Assembly: GCA_016178785.1 (NCBI GenBank)
Contig: JACOSO010000031.1
Span: 1 to 64,000 of the forward strand
DNA length: 64,000 bases
Origin: Bacteroidota bacterium
GTDB taxonomy: Bacteria > Bacteroidota > Bacteroidia > Cytophagales > Cyclobacteriaceae
Direction of reading: 5' to 3'
Part shown: positions 1 to 7,569 of the stretch, one piece after another
Numbering within the stretch: the stretch's first letter is position 1
Layout: each line of letters opens with the position of its first letter
The notes under the pieces: generated by a model
The model's database searches: none
The model's input: the letters and a program-made list of their open reading frames with translations, nothing else
Told to the model about the DNA's origin: nothing
Translations under genes and position numbers: made by a program

Positions 1-174
1 GTCTACGCAGGCATTCGCAAAGACTTCTCTATTTACAAAGCGGTGAAGGGCTACTCGGAGGTAATGTACAACTTCACCCAGAAAACGTTCCAGAACATCT
101 ATGGCGATCCGGTGTCGTTCAGGTTTGGGATTGAAGTGAAGGTGAAGAAGAAGGTGAAGAAGGCCACCCCCTAA
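1..174 (+). CDS. C-terminal fragment of a probable outer-membrane or surface protein
   Basis: The reading frame is open from the first base and stops at TAA 172-174, leaving 57 residues. The fragment alternates aromatic and polar residues (segments such as SEVMYNF and VSFRFGIEVKV), as a final beta-hairpin of an outer-membrane barrel would, and ends in a lysine-rich tail. No domain can be named from so short a piece, and the gene begins outside the window. A GC-rich hairpin follows directly. The outer-membrane assignment is inference from the strand pattern only. Confidence 0.5.
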   Translation, partial: VYAGIRKDFSIYKAVKGYSEVMYNFTQKTFQNIYGDPVSFRFGIEVKVKKKVKKATP

Positions 175-190
175 CCCCCGCCAGCGGGGG
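175..190 (+). terminator. GC-rich hairpin after the first gene
   Basis: CCCCCG and CGGGGG pair around a CCAG loop immediately after the stop codon and are followed by ACATTTTCT. The stem is strong but the T-tract is short, so this is a plausible but not ideal intrinsic terminator. Confidence 0.4.
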
Positions 191-231
191 ACATTTTCTC
201 CGCTGTCAAAATGGAGTAAGCTGTCAGGGAA

Positions 232-387
232 AGCAAAGTGAGCTCCTCCCTTCATGTTCAACGCGTCAGCCAAAGCAAAGTGAGCTCCTCCCTGAAGGCT
301 CAGCGCGTCAGCCAAAGCAAAGTGAGCTCCTCCCTGAAGGCTCAACGCGTCAGCCAAAGTAAAGTGAGCTCCTCCCTGAAGGCTTCC
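232..387. repeat. 42-bp direct tandem repeat, about 3.5 copies
   Basis: A 42-bp unit that begins AGCAAAGTGAGCTCCTCCCT and ends CGCGTCAGCCAA occurs about 3.5 times head to tail, with few substitutions after the first copy. The rest of 175-560 shows no convincing gene. It contains one more inverted repeat (ATACCGGC at 482-489 with GCCGGTAT at 516-523). The 42-bp period is a multiple of three and one frame stays open with a 14-residue repeat, but its only start is a GTG inside the repeat, so coding is doubtful. Confidence 0.85.
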
Positions 388-553
388 TTTTTTTGTCATC
401 GCGGAGGAGCACCTGATTCAAAAAAGAAATGAATCATCACCGACTTCCGCGATCTCTCCAATATGGAGTACACTCGAGCGGATACCGGCACACCCAAGTG
501 CCTTCGCTCATGCCGGCCGGTATGACATCAATAAAAAAAATCCTTCGCTGAAA

Positions 554-700
554 AAATGCATGTGAACGTGCCACTCGATTTTGAGTTGCACTTCCAAAGA
601 GAAATATAGTTTTCAAAAAACATTAAAAAAGTACAACACACATAGCACGTGCTCGCGTAACAATACACAAGTGCACAATAACGCACAAAACTATATGTCA
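554..700 (+). promoter_or_regulatory. Conserved leader shared with the paralog at 40 kb
   Basis: From AACGTGCCA at 565 to CGTAAC at 656 the distance is 91 nt, exactly as in the upstream region of the paralogous gene on the minus strand (40780 to 40689). An ungapped comparison shows partial identity throughout, strongest at AACGTGCCA, ATTTT and the A-tracts. The next 44 nt (656-699) match the other copy at 43 of 44 positions and end on a shared ATG at 695. This is far more conserved than the genes downstream, so it may be a regulatory leader. Confidence 0.55.
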
Positions 701-1435
701 CATTCAAAAAACGTAGAGGCCTTCGGGAAGCTCGTAGGAATCTGCACCGGTTACGGAGATGAATACAAACCGGTTCAACCAAATCTCCGCACAGAAAATT
801 TGTCAGGCTTACTTACCCAAGCACGCAGTGCATTGACAAACGTAAGTGAAGCGAAGACAGCATTTGAAAATGCCACCAACGGGCGCGCAGTGGCTTTCAA
901 TGAGATGAGTCAGCTCGCCACGCGCATCTTTGCCGCGCTGAAGTCATCGGGCGCACTGCCGCAAACAGTAGACGATGCGCGCGCCATGGTGCGCAAGATC
1001 AGAAGCCGAGGCGCTGTCGCGAGCCGGACTCCTGTACCATCGGACCTGGCCGTTGAGAAAGCACAGGCGGCAACTCAGACACTGAGCCGAAACCGGGCCA
1101 ACGGAGGCGACTACGACAGCGTAGGGTATCACTTCGAAAAGTTGCTGAAGACTATTGGCTCCGAGCCGCTGTACAATCCGTTCATTGCAGAACTTCAAGT
1201 TCAAAACCTGCAAGGAAAACTGAACTCGTTTCGCAGCCAAAACGATGCAGTAGTAGCAGCTGGAGCGCAATTGGGAAAAGTACGGAGAGACCGCAACGCC
1301 TTGCTTTACACTACCAACGGAAGTATGTACAGTACGGCCATGGCAGTAAAACAGATTGCGAAAGCTGCCTTCGGTTACAACAGTGAAGCTGCTCGCGCTG
1401 CCTCTCACATTCACTTAACTAAAAACAAAAAGTGA
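695..1435 (+). CDS. Uncharacterised protein, paralog of the minus-strand gene at 39916-40692
   Basis: I do not recognise a named domain. The product is about 246 residues from ATG 695; the frame is open upstream to a TTG at 581. It shares with the paralog at 39.9-40.7 kb an N-terminal CTGYGD motif, a central EPLY segment, and a C-terminal pattern R-x-DRN followed by SMY, AVK and FG-x-x-SE. It looks largely helical and lacks a signal peptide or membrane segment. I recall similar ~250-residue hypothetical proteins in other Bacteroidota, which is memory and not a search. Start choice is uncertain: ATG 695 is preserved in both copies, whereas the codon matching the paralog's upstream ATG is TCG here. 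A terminator follows. Confidence 0.7.
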   Translation: MSHSKNVEAFGKLVGICTGYGDEYKPVQPNLRTENLSGLLTQARSALTNVSEAKTAFENATNGRAVAFNEMSQLATRIFAALKSSGALPQTVDDARAMVRKIRSRGAVASRTPVPSDLAVEKAQAATQTLSRNRANGGDYDSVGYHFEKLLKTIGSEPLYNPFIAELQVQNLQGKLNSFRSQNDAVVAAGAQLGKVRRDRNALLYTTNGSMYSTAMAVKQIAKAAFGYNSEAARAASHIHLTKNKK

Positions 1436-1453
1436 TGAAACAAAAAACGTGAG

Positions 1454-1493
1454 AAACCTCTGCTTGCACAACTGCGGCAGAGGTTTTGTTTTT
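1454..1493 (+). terminator. Rho-independent terminator
   Basis: AACCTCTGC (1455-1463) pairs with GCAGAGGTT (1477-1485) and is followed by TTGTTTTT. It lies about 20 nt past the stop codon of the orphan gene. Confidence 0.8.
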
Positions 1494-1546
1494 AACATGG
1501 GTTAGGGATATTAAAAAGTAATCAGTTAACAACCCATCCAACTTCC

Positions 1547-4500
1547 TCACCCCTTCAACTTTCTTCCATACTTCTTCCATAGCACCGCACCATGAACTGC
1601 TTTCTTCAAAAGTTCATAGTACAACGCCACATAAAGAAGAATCGTCATCAGCCAGATCACCGATAAGTTGAAGTAGAGCGTATCAAATTTTTGTCCCGCA
1701 AAATATTTAGCGGGGATATAAAAATTATCGCGGAAGTCGAACAAATGCTCCGGCCGGTGGTCATTGAAATAGATGGGGTAAATTTTTTGAACAAGCTCTC
1801 CCTCCCACTCCACAATGCGCATCGGGCTTTGGGTATTCTCTACCATGGTGGTCACGGCTTCGTTCTGGTATTTCATTTTCAGTTTCTCGAAAGCGACTTT
1901 CTTCTCTTCGTCATCGGTAAGTTGCAACATCAATTTGTCTCTGCCATCTTGAGCAGCACGACTGCGAATGGAATAAAACTCTTTCAACGTCTTTAAAAAT
2001 TGATTTGCTTTCAGGTAAGCCGCAGAATCAAATTTACCTACCTCAAGTTGATTCAACTCGGGCAGTTGTTTTCCAACAATCGATGATTCGTGGGTTAATT
2101 CATTTCTAAGCAAATCCAAATTCTTTTTCACTTTGCTTTCTTCGCTGTTGTCACGCCAGCCTTCCCGGTGATTGATTACGTAAGACAACCGTGATTCCAT
2201 TTCGGGCAAATAATAGCCACGCTTGTATTCGGCAATTTTCCATTTCTGATCAAGATCATAAAATTTCTTTTCCAGCGGATTGTCCTTGAACTGCGTGACC
2301 ATATATGCCTCAAACGCCCAGCGTGAAGCCATCATTTCACCAAGTAATGGTATACCATTGGGAGTGCCTACATTAGGATTGAACCTATCAAAATTGATCA
2401 CAACGCCACTGAGTAAAAGCTGGGGAATGATCAATATCGGAATCAGAATGTAAATCGTAACCGCAGAATCAAATGCCGAAGAAATATTCAATCCGAGAAT
2501 GTTGGCAAAACATGAACATGAAAACAGAATCAACCAATAACGCATTTCGCCAGGAGGAATTTGAAGCAGCGCATTGCCCACCAACACAAACATGATCGTT
2601 TGAATAGCCGAGAGCACAAAAAGGATGATGACCTTAGAAACGAAATAACTGCTTCTGCTCAAATGAAGGAAACGCTCTCGTTTCAAAATCTTTCGATCGC
2701 GAAAAATTTCTTCGGCACTCACAATCAATCCCACAAAGAGCGCCACCACGATGCTCATGAAAAAATAAACGGGAATATTAGCGTTCTGATAAAAAGTGTA
2801 CTTCGGATTTTCAACCCCTACGGCATCAAAGTACCTTACAAAGTACCCGATGAACAAGGCAAGCAAAGGCGTGAGCATCATGTTGATTTTCACATACTGC
2901 TGATTCGCCAACTTTGATTTGACATCTCTTGCAATGAAAATTTTTAACTGCTGAACCCAATTTGGAATTCTTTGTGTGGCAGGCAAGGGATCATTTACTT
3001 CTTCAATTTTTGGAATTTTAATTTTCTGTTTGAAGTATTGATACCATTGCCCGGGCGAGACTTTGCGTGTGTGCGTGAATCGTCCATATTCATTGACCAC
3101 GCGTGTTTCTATGATGTTAAAAATCTGCTCAGGATTAATGTTGCCACATTCAGGGCACGCACCGGGAGTCTTGTTGGCTGCATTGATGATATTCTGAAAA
3201 TAGTTGACTGATTCCGTAGGGTTGCCGCAATAAATCTGAAAGCCACCGACATCAAGGATCAACAATGTGTCAAACATTTTGAAAATATCTGATGATGGCT
3301 GATGGATCACCACAAAAATCATTTTGCCGTGCAATGTCAATTCCTTCAACAAATCCATGATATTTTCTGAATCGCGCGATGAAAGACCCGAAGTTGGTTC
3401 GTCAACAAAAAGAATGGCAGGTTCTCGCAACAACTCCAATCCGATATTCAATCTTTTGCGTTGACCACCACTAATTGTCTTTTGTAACGGTGACCCTACC
3501 TTCAAATTTTTAATTTCGGCAAGACCAAGATTTGAAAGAACTCGCTCAACAGTCCTTATAATTTCTTCGCGCGAATAGTGTCTGAAGCACAAGCGTGCCG
3601 AGTAGTACAGGTTCTCATACACCGTCAGGTCTTCCATCAGCAGATCGTCCTGAGGAATATAGCCGATAACGCCCTCAATTTTTTCAGGATGCTGGTAGAT
3701 GTCAATGCCATTGACGAGCACTCGCCCACTTGATGGTTTGTCGGAGCCATTGAGTACATTCATCAGTGTTGATTTTCCCGAGCCGCTTCCGCCCATCACA
3801 CCAATCAACTTTCCACCTGTTTCAGCAATGCTGATATTTTGAAGGCCCGCTCTTCCACTTTTGAAATGATAGAAAACGTGATCAGCAACAAAACTGATCT
3901 TGGTATTGCTCTCTTCGATCAAAAATTTGCCGACTACATCGCTGTAGTAAATTGGTTCGATCTTCGAACCACGAATGGTACTGCCCGTGGGGAATACATC
4001 CACTCTTCTCGATTTCAGCGGTAAGCTGTTGAGATAAAGTGGTGTGATCCCGAGGTATTTTATGAAATAAGTTTCGATGTCAGTTAACCGAAGGATGGCG
4101 ATCATCCCCGAAATGTTTTTCGCCATCAAGTGTGGCCCCTGATGTTCTTGGCCATCGGTAGCCTCATCAATGATCAGAATATTTTTTGAAATCAGTTCTT
4201 CAGCGTCATGACCAAGTACGAAGGCGCGCATGGCGCGAAAATCTTTGGCAGGAATCTTCAGCGCCTCGCCTATATAAAAAATCAAATTGCTCTGCCGCTC
4301 AGATAATTCATCACCAACGAAAACGAGTTCGATAATTTTTATTACCAACACTGCTTTCTGCTGCGTTGTCAGCGACTGGTTTACTTTACGCGCAATCTGA
4401 ATGATCTGCGCCCAGTCATCAACAAACTCTTGTGTGGCTTCATCAACATTAGTGAGATGGGTTTCGGCCGGTTTATTGGCTTTGCAAAAATCATCGAAAA

Positions 4501-4642
4501 GTGAAAGGTAATACCGAACTCCATCTTGATTTAAATGGAGTGCCAAAAATTCTTTAATGATTGAGCGCTCTTCATCTGTAATGCGCTCCTTCGCCACAAT
4601 GGCAAAAAATTGAATTATGGCTTTTAATAATTCCTCACTCAT
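1547..4642 (-). CDS. ABCG-like ABC transporter, fused ATPase and ABC-2 permease
   Basis: This 1031-residue protein joins three parts. Residues 1-160 are helical and acidic and resemble a TerB-like domain. An ATPase follows, with Walker A GGSGSGKST at 284-292, signature SGGQ at 391-394, Walker B LFVDEP at 411-416 and the switch histidine at 447. The C-terminal half has hydrophobic segments typical of an ABC-2 permease, with a long soluble loop between them. A CPEC pair lies at 496-499 between ATPase and membrane part. The ATPase-permease order matches eukaryotic ABCG half-transporters and their bacterial relatives. Substrate unknown. It is probably transcribed alone, since it is flanked by intergenic repeats upstream. 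Confidence 0.85.
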   Translation of the reverse strand: MSEELLKAIIQFFAIVAKERITDEERSIIKEFLALHLNQDGVRYYLSLFDDFCKANKPAETHLTNVDEATQEFVDDWAQIIQIARKVNQSLTTQQKAVLVIKIIELVFVGDELSERQSNLIFYIGEALKIPAKDFRAMRAFVLGHDAEELISKNILIIDEATDGQEHQGPHLMAKNISGMIAILRLTDIETYFIKYLGITPLYLNSLPLKSRRVDVFPTGSTIRGSKIEPIYYSDVVGKFLIEESNTKISFVADHVFYHFKSGRAGLQNISIAETGGKLIGVMGGSGSGKSTLMNVLNGSDKPSSGRVLVNGIDIYQHPEKIEGVIGYIPQDDLLMEDLTVYENLYYSARLCFRHYSREEIIRTVERVLSNLGLAEIKNLKVGSPLQKTISGGQRKRLNIGLELLREPAILFVDEPTSGLSSRDSENIMDLLKELTLHGKMIFVVIHQPSSDIFKMFDTLLILDVGGFQIYCGNPTESVNYFQNIINAANKTPGACPECGNINPEQIFNIIETRVVNEYGRFTHTRKVSPGQWYQYFKQKIKIPKIEEVNDPLPATQRIPNWVQQLKIFIARDVKSKLANQQYVKINMMLTPLLALFIGYFVRYFDAVGVENPKYTFYQNANIPVYFFMSIVVALFVGLIVSAEEIFRDRKILKRERFLHLSRSSYFVSKVIILFVLSAIQTIMFVLVGNALLQIPPGEMRYWLILFSCSCFANILGLNISSAFDSAVTIYILIPILIIPQLLLSGVVINFDRFNPNVGTPNGIPLLGEMMASRWAFEAYMVTQFKDNPLEKKFYDLDQKWKIAEYKRGYYLPEMESRLSYVINHREGWRDNSEESKVKKNLDLLRNELTHESSIVGKQLPELNQLEVGKFDSAAYLKANQFLKTLKEFYSIRSRAAQDGRDKLMLQLTDDEEKKVAFEKLKMKYQNEAVTTMVENTQSPMRIVEWEGELVQKIYPIYFNDHRPEHLFDFRDNFYIPAKYFAGQKFDTLYFNLSVIWLMTILLYVALYYELLKKAVHGAVLWKKYGRKLKG

Positions 4643-4725
4643 ATTTTAACCGCGAAGGCGCAAGGGCGCGAAGAATGTTCGCTAATTAAGCTTAGCGTCT
4701 TCGCGTCTTTGCGGTTTAAAATTTT
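4643..4725. repeat. Palindromic intergenic repeat, class R2 (CGCAAAGACGC type), copy 1
   Basis: The left arm (TTTTAACCGCGAAGGCGC..., 4644-4673) and right arm (...CGTCTTTGCGGTTTAAAA, 4691-4722) are complementary, giving a long stem-loop. Related copies occur at 5158-5270, 12042-12112 and 21190-21270. This copy abuts the 3' end of the GxxExxY gene. Confidence 0.8.
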
Positions 4726-4732
4726 CTCCATC

Positions 4733-5125
4733 TTAAAAATTATTAACAAATCTTTTAAATCCATTCTTCAACAATGGCACATTGAAATTTATTAGAAAGC
4801 CAAGTCTTTTATCAGCTAATTTTAAATAGCTTATAAGTTGAGCTTCATGAACGGGAAGAATTCCCTCGTGAGCCTTCATTTCAATTATAATCTCATCCTC
4901 AACAAGAATATCGATCACATACGTTTTATTGAGCTCGACCCCCTTATAAACCAAAGGAATCATCACCATTTGCTGCGCACTGACATTTCGCAATTTAAAC
5001 TCTCTCAAAAGGCATTCTTGATATACTGACTCCAGCAAACCTGGCCCCATCTCTCTATGCACCGATAATGAAGCTTCAAAAATCTCCTTTGATAGTTCAT
5101 TAAGGCGTTCTTGACTCATCACCAA
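4733..5125 (-). CDS. GxxExxY protein, PD-(D/E)XK nuclease-like
   Basis: The 130-residue product carries the family-defining G-x-x-E-x-x-Y at 29-35 (GLLESVY). It also has the residues expected of a PD-(D/E)XK fold: D72 in the strand VIDILV, E82-M-K84, and Q96-x-x-x-Y100. This is the GxxExxY family, which is predicted to be a small nuclease but has no established function. The gene stands alone between two copies of the R2 palindromic repeat, whose arms begin within about 10 nt of its 3' end and about 35 nt of its 5' end. That placement suggests a mobile or repeat-associated unit (inference). Confidence 0.85.
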   Translation of the reverse strand: MVMSQERLNELSKEIFEASLSVHREMGPGLLESVYQECLLREFKLRNVSAQQMVMIPLVYKGVELNKTYVIDILVEDEIIIEMKAHEGILPVHEAQLISYLKLADKRLGFLINFNVPLLKNGFKRFVNNF

Positions 5126-5157
5126 TGTCGTTTAGTTAAGGAGTTAATACCTTTAAA

Positions 5158-5270
5158 TACTTTGCGCCTCCGCATCTTTGCGGTTTAATTTTTCACCGCG
5201 AAGGCGCAAGGGCGCGCGAAGAGTCATTGACTCATCATCTTTGCGTCTTCGTGCCTTTGCGGTTAAAAAT
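5158..5270. repeat. Palindromic intergenic repeat, class R2, copy 2 (three arms)
   Basis: Three arms are visible: TTTGCGCCTCCGCATCTTTGC (about 5160-5186), CACCGCGAAGGCGC (from 5194) and TTGCGTCTTCGTGCCTTTGC (about 5241-5260). The middle arm can pair with either neighbour. This is about 30 nt upstream of the GxxExxY gene and just past the cytochrome gene's stop codon, so the nuclease gene is bracketed by R2 on both sides. Confidence 0.75.
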
Positions 5271-5274
5271 TATC

Positions 5275-5679
5275 TCAATGCTCTTTCTCTCCGTCAAGTG
5301 AAAGAACATAGCGCGCCATTTTTTCTGCATCAGCTTGCGAAATGTCAGCATGGCCGGTCATCGGGATTTGACCCCAAACACCCTGGCCGCCTTTGATTAT
5401 TTTTTCTGCGAGCATTTTTACGTTAGCTTCAGTAAATTCATACTTCTTCGCGACATCCATATGTGGAGGGCCAATAATTTTATTGGTTTTGTGATGACAG
5501 GTTTTGCAGTCGCTTGCCTTTACTAAAGATTCGCCTTGGGCAACAACGTCAACTGATGCCGGTGCATTTGATTCCTCTGTGGGTGTTCCGTAATCTTCTG
5601 CATTCTTCTTCTCTTTCTGACCACAAGAGAAAAAAGTTAAAACTAAAACCGTTGCAAAAATTAAATTAACCTTCTTCAT
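5275..5679 (-). CDS. Lipoprotein class I cytochrome c
   Basis: The 134-residue protein starts with a lipoprotein signal peptide whose lipobox cysteine is C19 (TFFSC). A linker and a single c-type cytochrome domain follow. The heme site CKTCH is at 58-62, and the likely distal ligand is M107 in GQIPMTGH, with the usual C-terminal helix MARYVLSL. It is expected to be anchored in the periplasm facing an electron-transfer partner. It lies 15 nt downstream of the sugar isomerase gene, so the two are probably cotranscribed. No partner oxidase or dehydrogenase is present nearby. Confidence 0.9.
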   Translation of the reverse strand: MKKVNLIFATVLVLTFFSCGQKEKKNAEDYGTPTEESNAPASVDVVAQGESLVKASDCKTCHHKTNKIIGPPHMDVAKKYEFTEANVKMLAEKIIKGGQGVWGQIPMTGHADISQADAEKMARYVLSLDGEKEH

Positions 5680-5694
5680 GATTTGTTTTATTGT

Positions 5695-6756
5695 TTATGA
5701 TAATCCTAAAATTTTCTTGTTGAGCTTGGGATCTTTTCCTGTTGACGCAAAATCATCAAATGCTTTTTCTGTTACACGAATGATATAATCTCTGATTCGC
5801 TCAGCTCCTTCTCGTGCTCCTTGCTCAGGATGCTTGATGCAACACTCCCACTCCAGCACGGCCCAGCCTTCATAATTGTATTGAGCCAATTTTGAAAAAA
5901 TAGATTTGAAATCGACTTGACCATCGCCTACCGAACGAAAACGACCCGGGCGATTAATCCAATCCTGATAACCACCATACACACCGCTCTTTCCGGTTGG
6001 ATTGAACTCGGCATCTTTCACATGAAACATTTTGATGAACGCATGATAGAAATCGATGTATTGCAAATAATCCAATTGCTGCAAAACAAAATGACTTGGA
6101 TCATAAAGAATATTTGCTCTTGAATGTTTGCCTGTTGCTTCCCAAAATCTCTCGAATGTAATTCCGTCATGCAAGTCTTCACCGGGATGAATTTCATAGC
6201 AGAGATCCACTCCTGCTTTATCAAATGAATTTAAAATGGGAAGCCATCGCTTAGCCAATTCTTTGAATCCATCTTCAACCACACCTGCCGGTCGCTGAGG
6301 CCAGGGGTAAACGGTGTGCCACATTAGCGCACCTGAAAAGGTTGCGTGGGCGTTCAGTTTTAAATTTTTGCTTGCCTTCGCAGCGAGCTTCAATTGATCA
6401 ACCGCCCAGGCTGTTCGTTCTTTTGGTTTACCTTGAATCTGTTTTGGAGCGAACGCATCAAACATTACATCGTAAGCCGGATGAACAGCAACCAGTTGTC
6501 CTTGCAAATGAGTTGAGAGTTCACTAATCTGTAATCCACATGATTCAACTGTCTCCTTTAGTTCATCAGCGTAATCTTTACTTTCCGCAGCAAGCTTAAG
6601 ATCTATCACGCGCGAATCCCAAGTTGGAATTTGCACGCCAACAAAGCCGAGTGATGCCGCCCACTTGCAAATGGATTTCAAATTGTTGAATGGCGGTTCA
6701 TCACTTAAGAATTGTGCAAGAAAAATGGCGGGGCCTTTGATATTTTTCATCGGCAC
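5695..6756 (-). CDS. Sugar phosphate isomerase/epimerase family protein (TIM barrel)
   Basis: The 353-residue protein matches the xylose-isomerase-like/AP-endonuclease-2 TIM barrel family. Metal-binding positions expected of the fold are visible as an acidic residue in CYEIHPGED, ILYDPSHF, MFHVKDAEF and VLEWE. The length fits cytosolic sugar isomerases and epimerases of this family. Substrate cannot be told. The start may be residue 1 or the methionine at residue 3. No signal peptide is evident. The downstream cytochrome gene is close enough for one transcript. Pairing of such isomerases with lipoprotein cytochromes suggests periplasmic sugar oxidation, but that is speculation. Confidence 0.85.
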   Translation of the reverse strand: MPMKNIKGPAIFLAQFLSDEPPFNNLKSICKWAASLGFVGVQIPTWDSRVIDLKLAAESKDYADELKETVESCGLQISELSTHLQGQLVAVHPAYDVMFDAFAPKQIQGKPKERTAWAVDQLKLAAKASKNLKLNAHATFSGALMWHTVYPWPQRPAGVVEDGFKELAKRWLPILNSFDKAGVDLCYEIHPGEDLHDGITFERFWEATGKHSRANILYDPSHFVLQQLDYLQYIDFYHAFIKMFHVKDAEFNPTGKSGVYGGYQDWINRPGRFRSVGDGQVDFKSIFSKLAQYNYEGWAVLEWECCIKHPEQGAREGAERIRDYIIRVTEKAFDDFASTGKDPKLNKKILGLS

Positions 6757-6850
6757 AAATTACAGTAAAAGATCAAGTATGAAAAGTAACCCGGATAATT
6801 CAATTGAAATTTTCTTCCATGAATAAATCAACTTACTTCAATGGTATAAT

Positions 6851-6956
6851 AAATGATTTTTATGATTCCCATGATGACGAATGCCAATTACTTGTATAAG
6901 CTAAACCGAAATCAGAGATTGGATGAATTTAAAATCATTAGAATCTAATAAATCAT
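6851..6956. repeat. Possible palindromic repeat related to 14256-14351
   Basis: ATGATTTTTATGATTCCCATGAT (6853-6875) resembles the arm ACTGATTTTAATGATTCCTATG at 14256. A weaker complementary segment with ATCATTAGAATC lies near 6934. Otherwise the 278-nt gap 6757-7034 shows no gene. Confidence 0.4.
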
Positions 6957-7034
6957 CAGGGCTACATCAGCACCGGAATATTTTTTTCTACCCATCTTGA
7001 CAATATATAATCCTGGTTAATCTTGGTAAAAATC

Positions 7035-7556
7035 TCATCGCCCAAAATCATCTTGAACTCTCACAATGTCATTTTCATCAGACGGGTTTGTTGCATTGGT
7101 GTGTCGCCAGATCTCAGCGATCACTCCCCAGCCTTCCGGCAAGCCAATCAGACGGTGACGTTGCCCTTGTTTCAATTGAATAATCTCTCCTAAAGTCAGT
7201 TGATGAAGTGGACCTTCTGCATCAGTGTCGCTCGTAACTACACCGGCAACACCGGCAATCAACTTCCAAATCTCAGCCCTTCTATGATGATATTGCCAGG
7301 ATAAGCGCTGCCCGGGTGCAACTACCAGAATCTTAGGGCTCAATTTTCCAGCGATCTTCAAATCGGAGGCCGAGAGATGTGGAAAGTAGAGTTGGATAAA
7401 ACGATCGGATAACGATTCATCGATTACAAAAAAACCTCCCCATGGCCGTGAAAAGTCGTGAGAAGAAATACTCAGCTTCTCTTGAGCGAGATAACCCTCG
7501 ACCGAATTCATCACTGTCTCCTTCGAAGCTATCAAAGTGGTATTAATATTTATCAT
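7035..7556 (-). CDS. Cupin-domain protein, mannose-6-phosphate isomerase type II-like
   Basis: The 173-residue protein is a single cupin. RPWGGF (37-42) is the entry motif of type II phosphomannose isomerase cupins. The metal ligands appear as H90, H91 and E95 in SWQYHHRRAEIW, and H134 in QRHRLIG. There is no nucleotidyltransferase domain, so this is a stand-alone isomerase-type cupin. The role in fructose-6-phosphate/mannose-6-phosphate interconversion is inferred from the family. It follows the PD40 gene by 13 nt in the same direction and is probably cotranscribed. Confidence 0.8.
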   Translation of the reverse strand: MININTTLIASKETVMNSVEGYLAQEKLSISSHDFSRPWGGFFVIDESLSDRFIQLYFPHLSASDLKIAGKLSPKILVVAPGQRLSWQYHHRRAEIWKLIAGVAGVVTSDTDAEGPLHQLTLGEIIQLKQGQRHRLIGLPEGWGVIAEIWRHTNATNPSDENDIVRVQDDFGR

Positions 7557-7569
7557 TTGTTTACATTAA

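Noticed and set aside
238-432. Small open frame over the 42-bp repeats (64 residues)
   Set aside because: It starts with GTG inside the repeat and owes its openness to the 42-bp period. No homolog is recognised, so it is listed only as a repeat.
581-694. Upstream TTG start of the orphan gene
   Set aside because: The extension aligns only partly with the paralog, where the same region is upstream of its ATG. ATG 695 is the codon shared by both copies.
6757-7034. Possible small gene or RNA in the 278-nt gap
   Set aside because: Only a weak inverted repeat is visible; no start, frame or RNA fold could be supported by eye.
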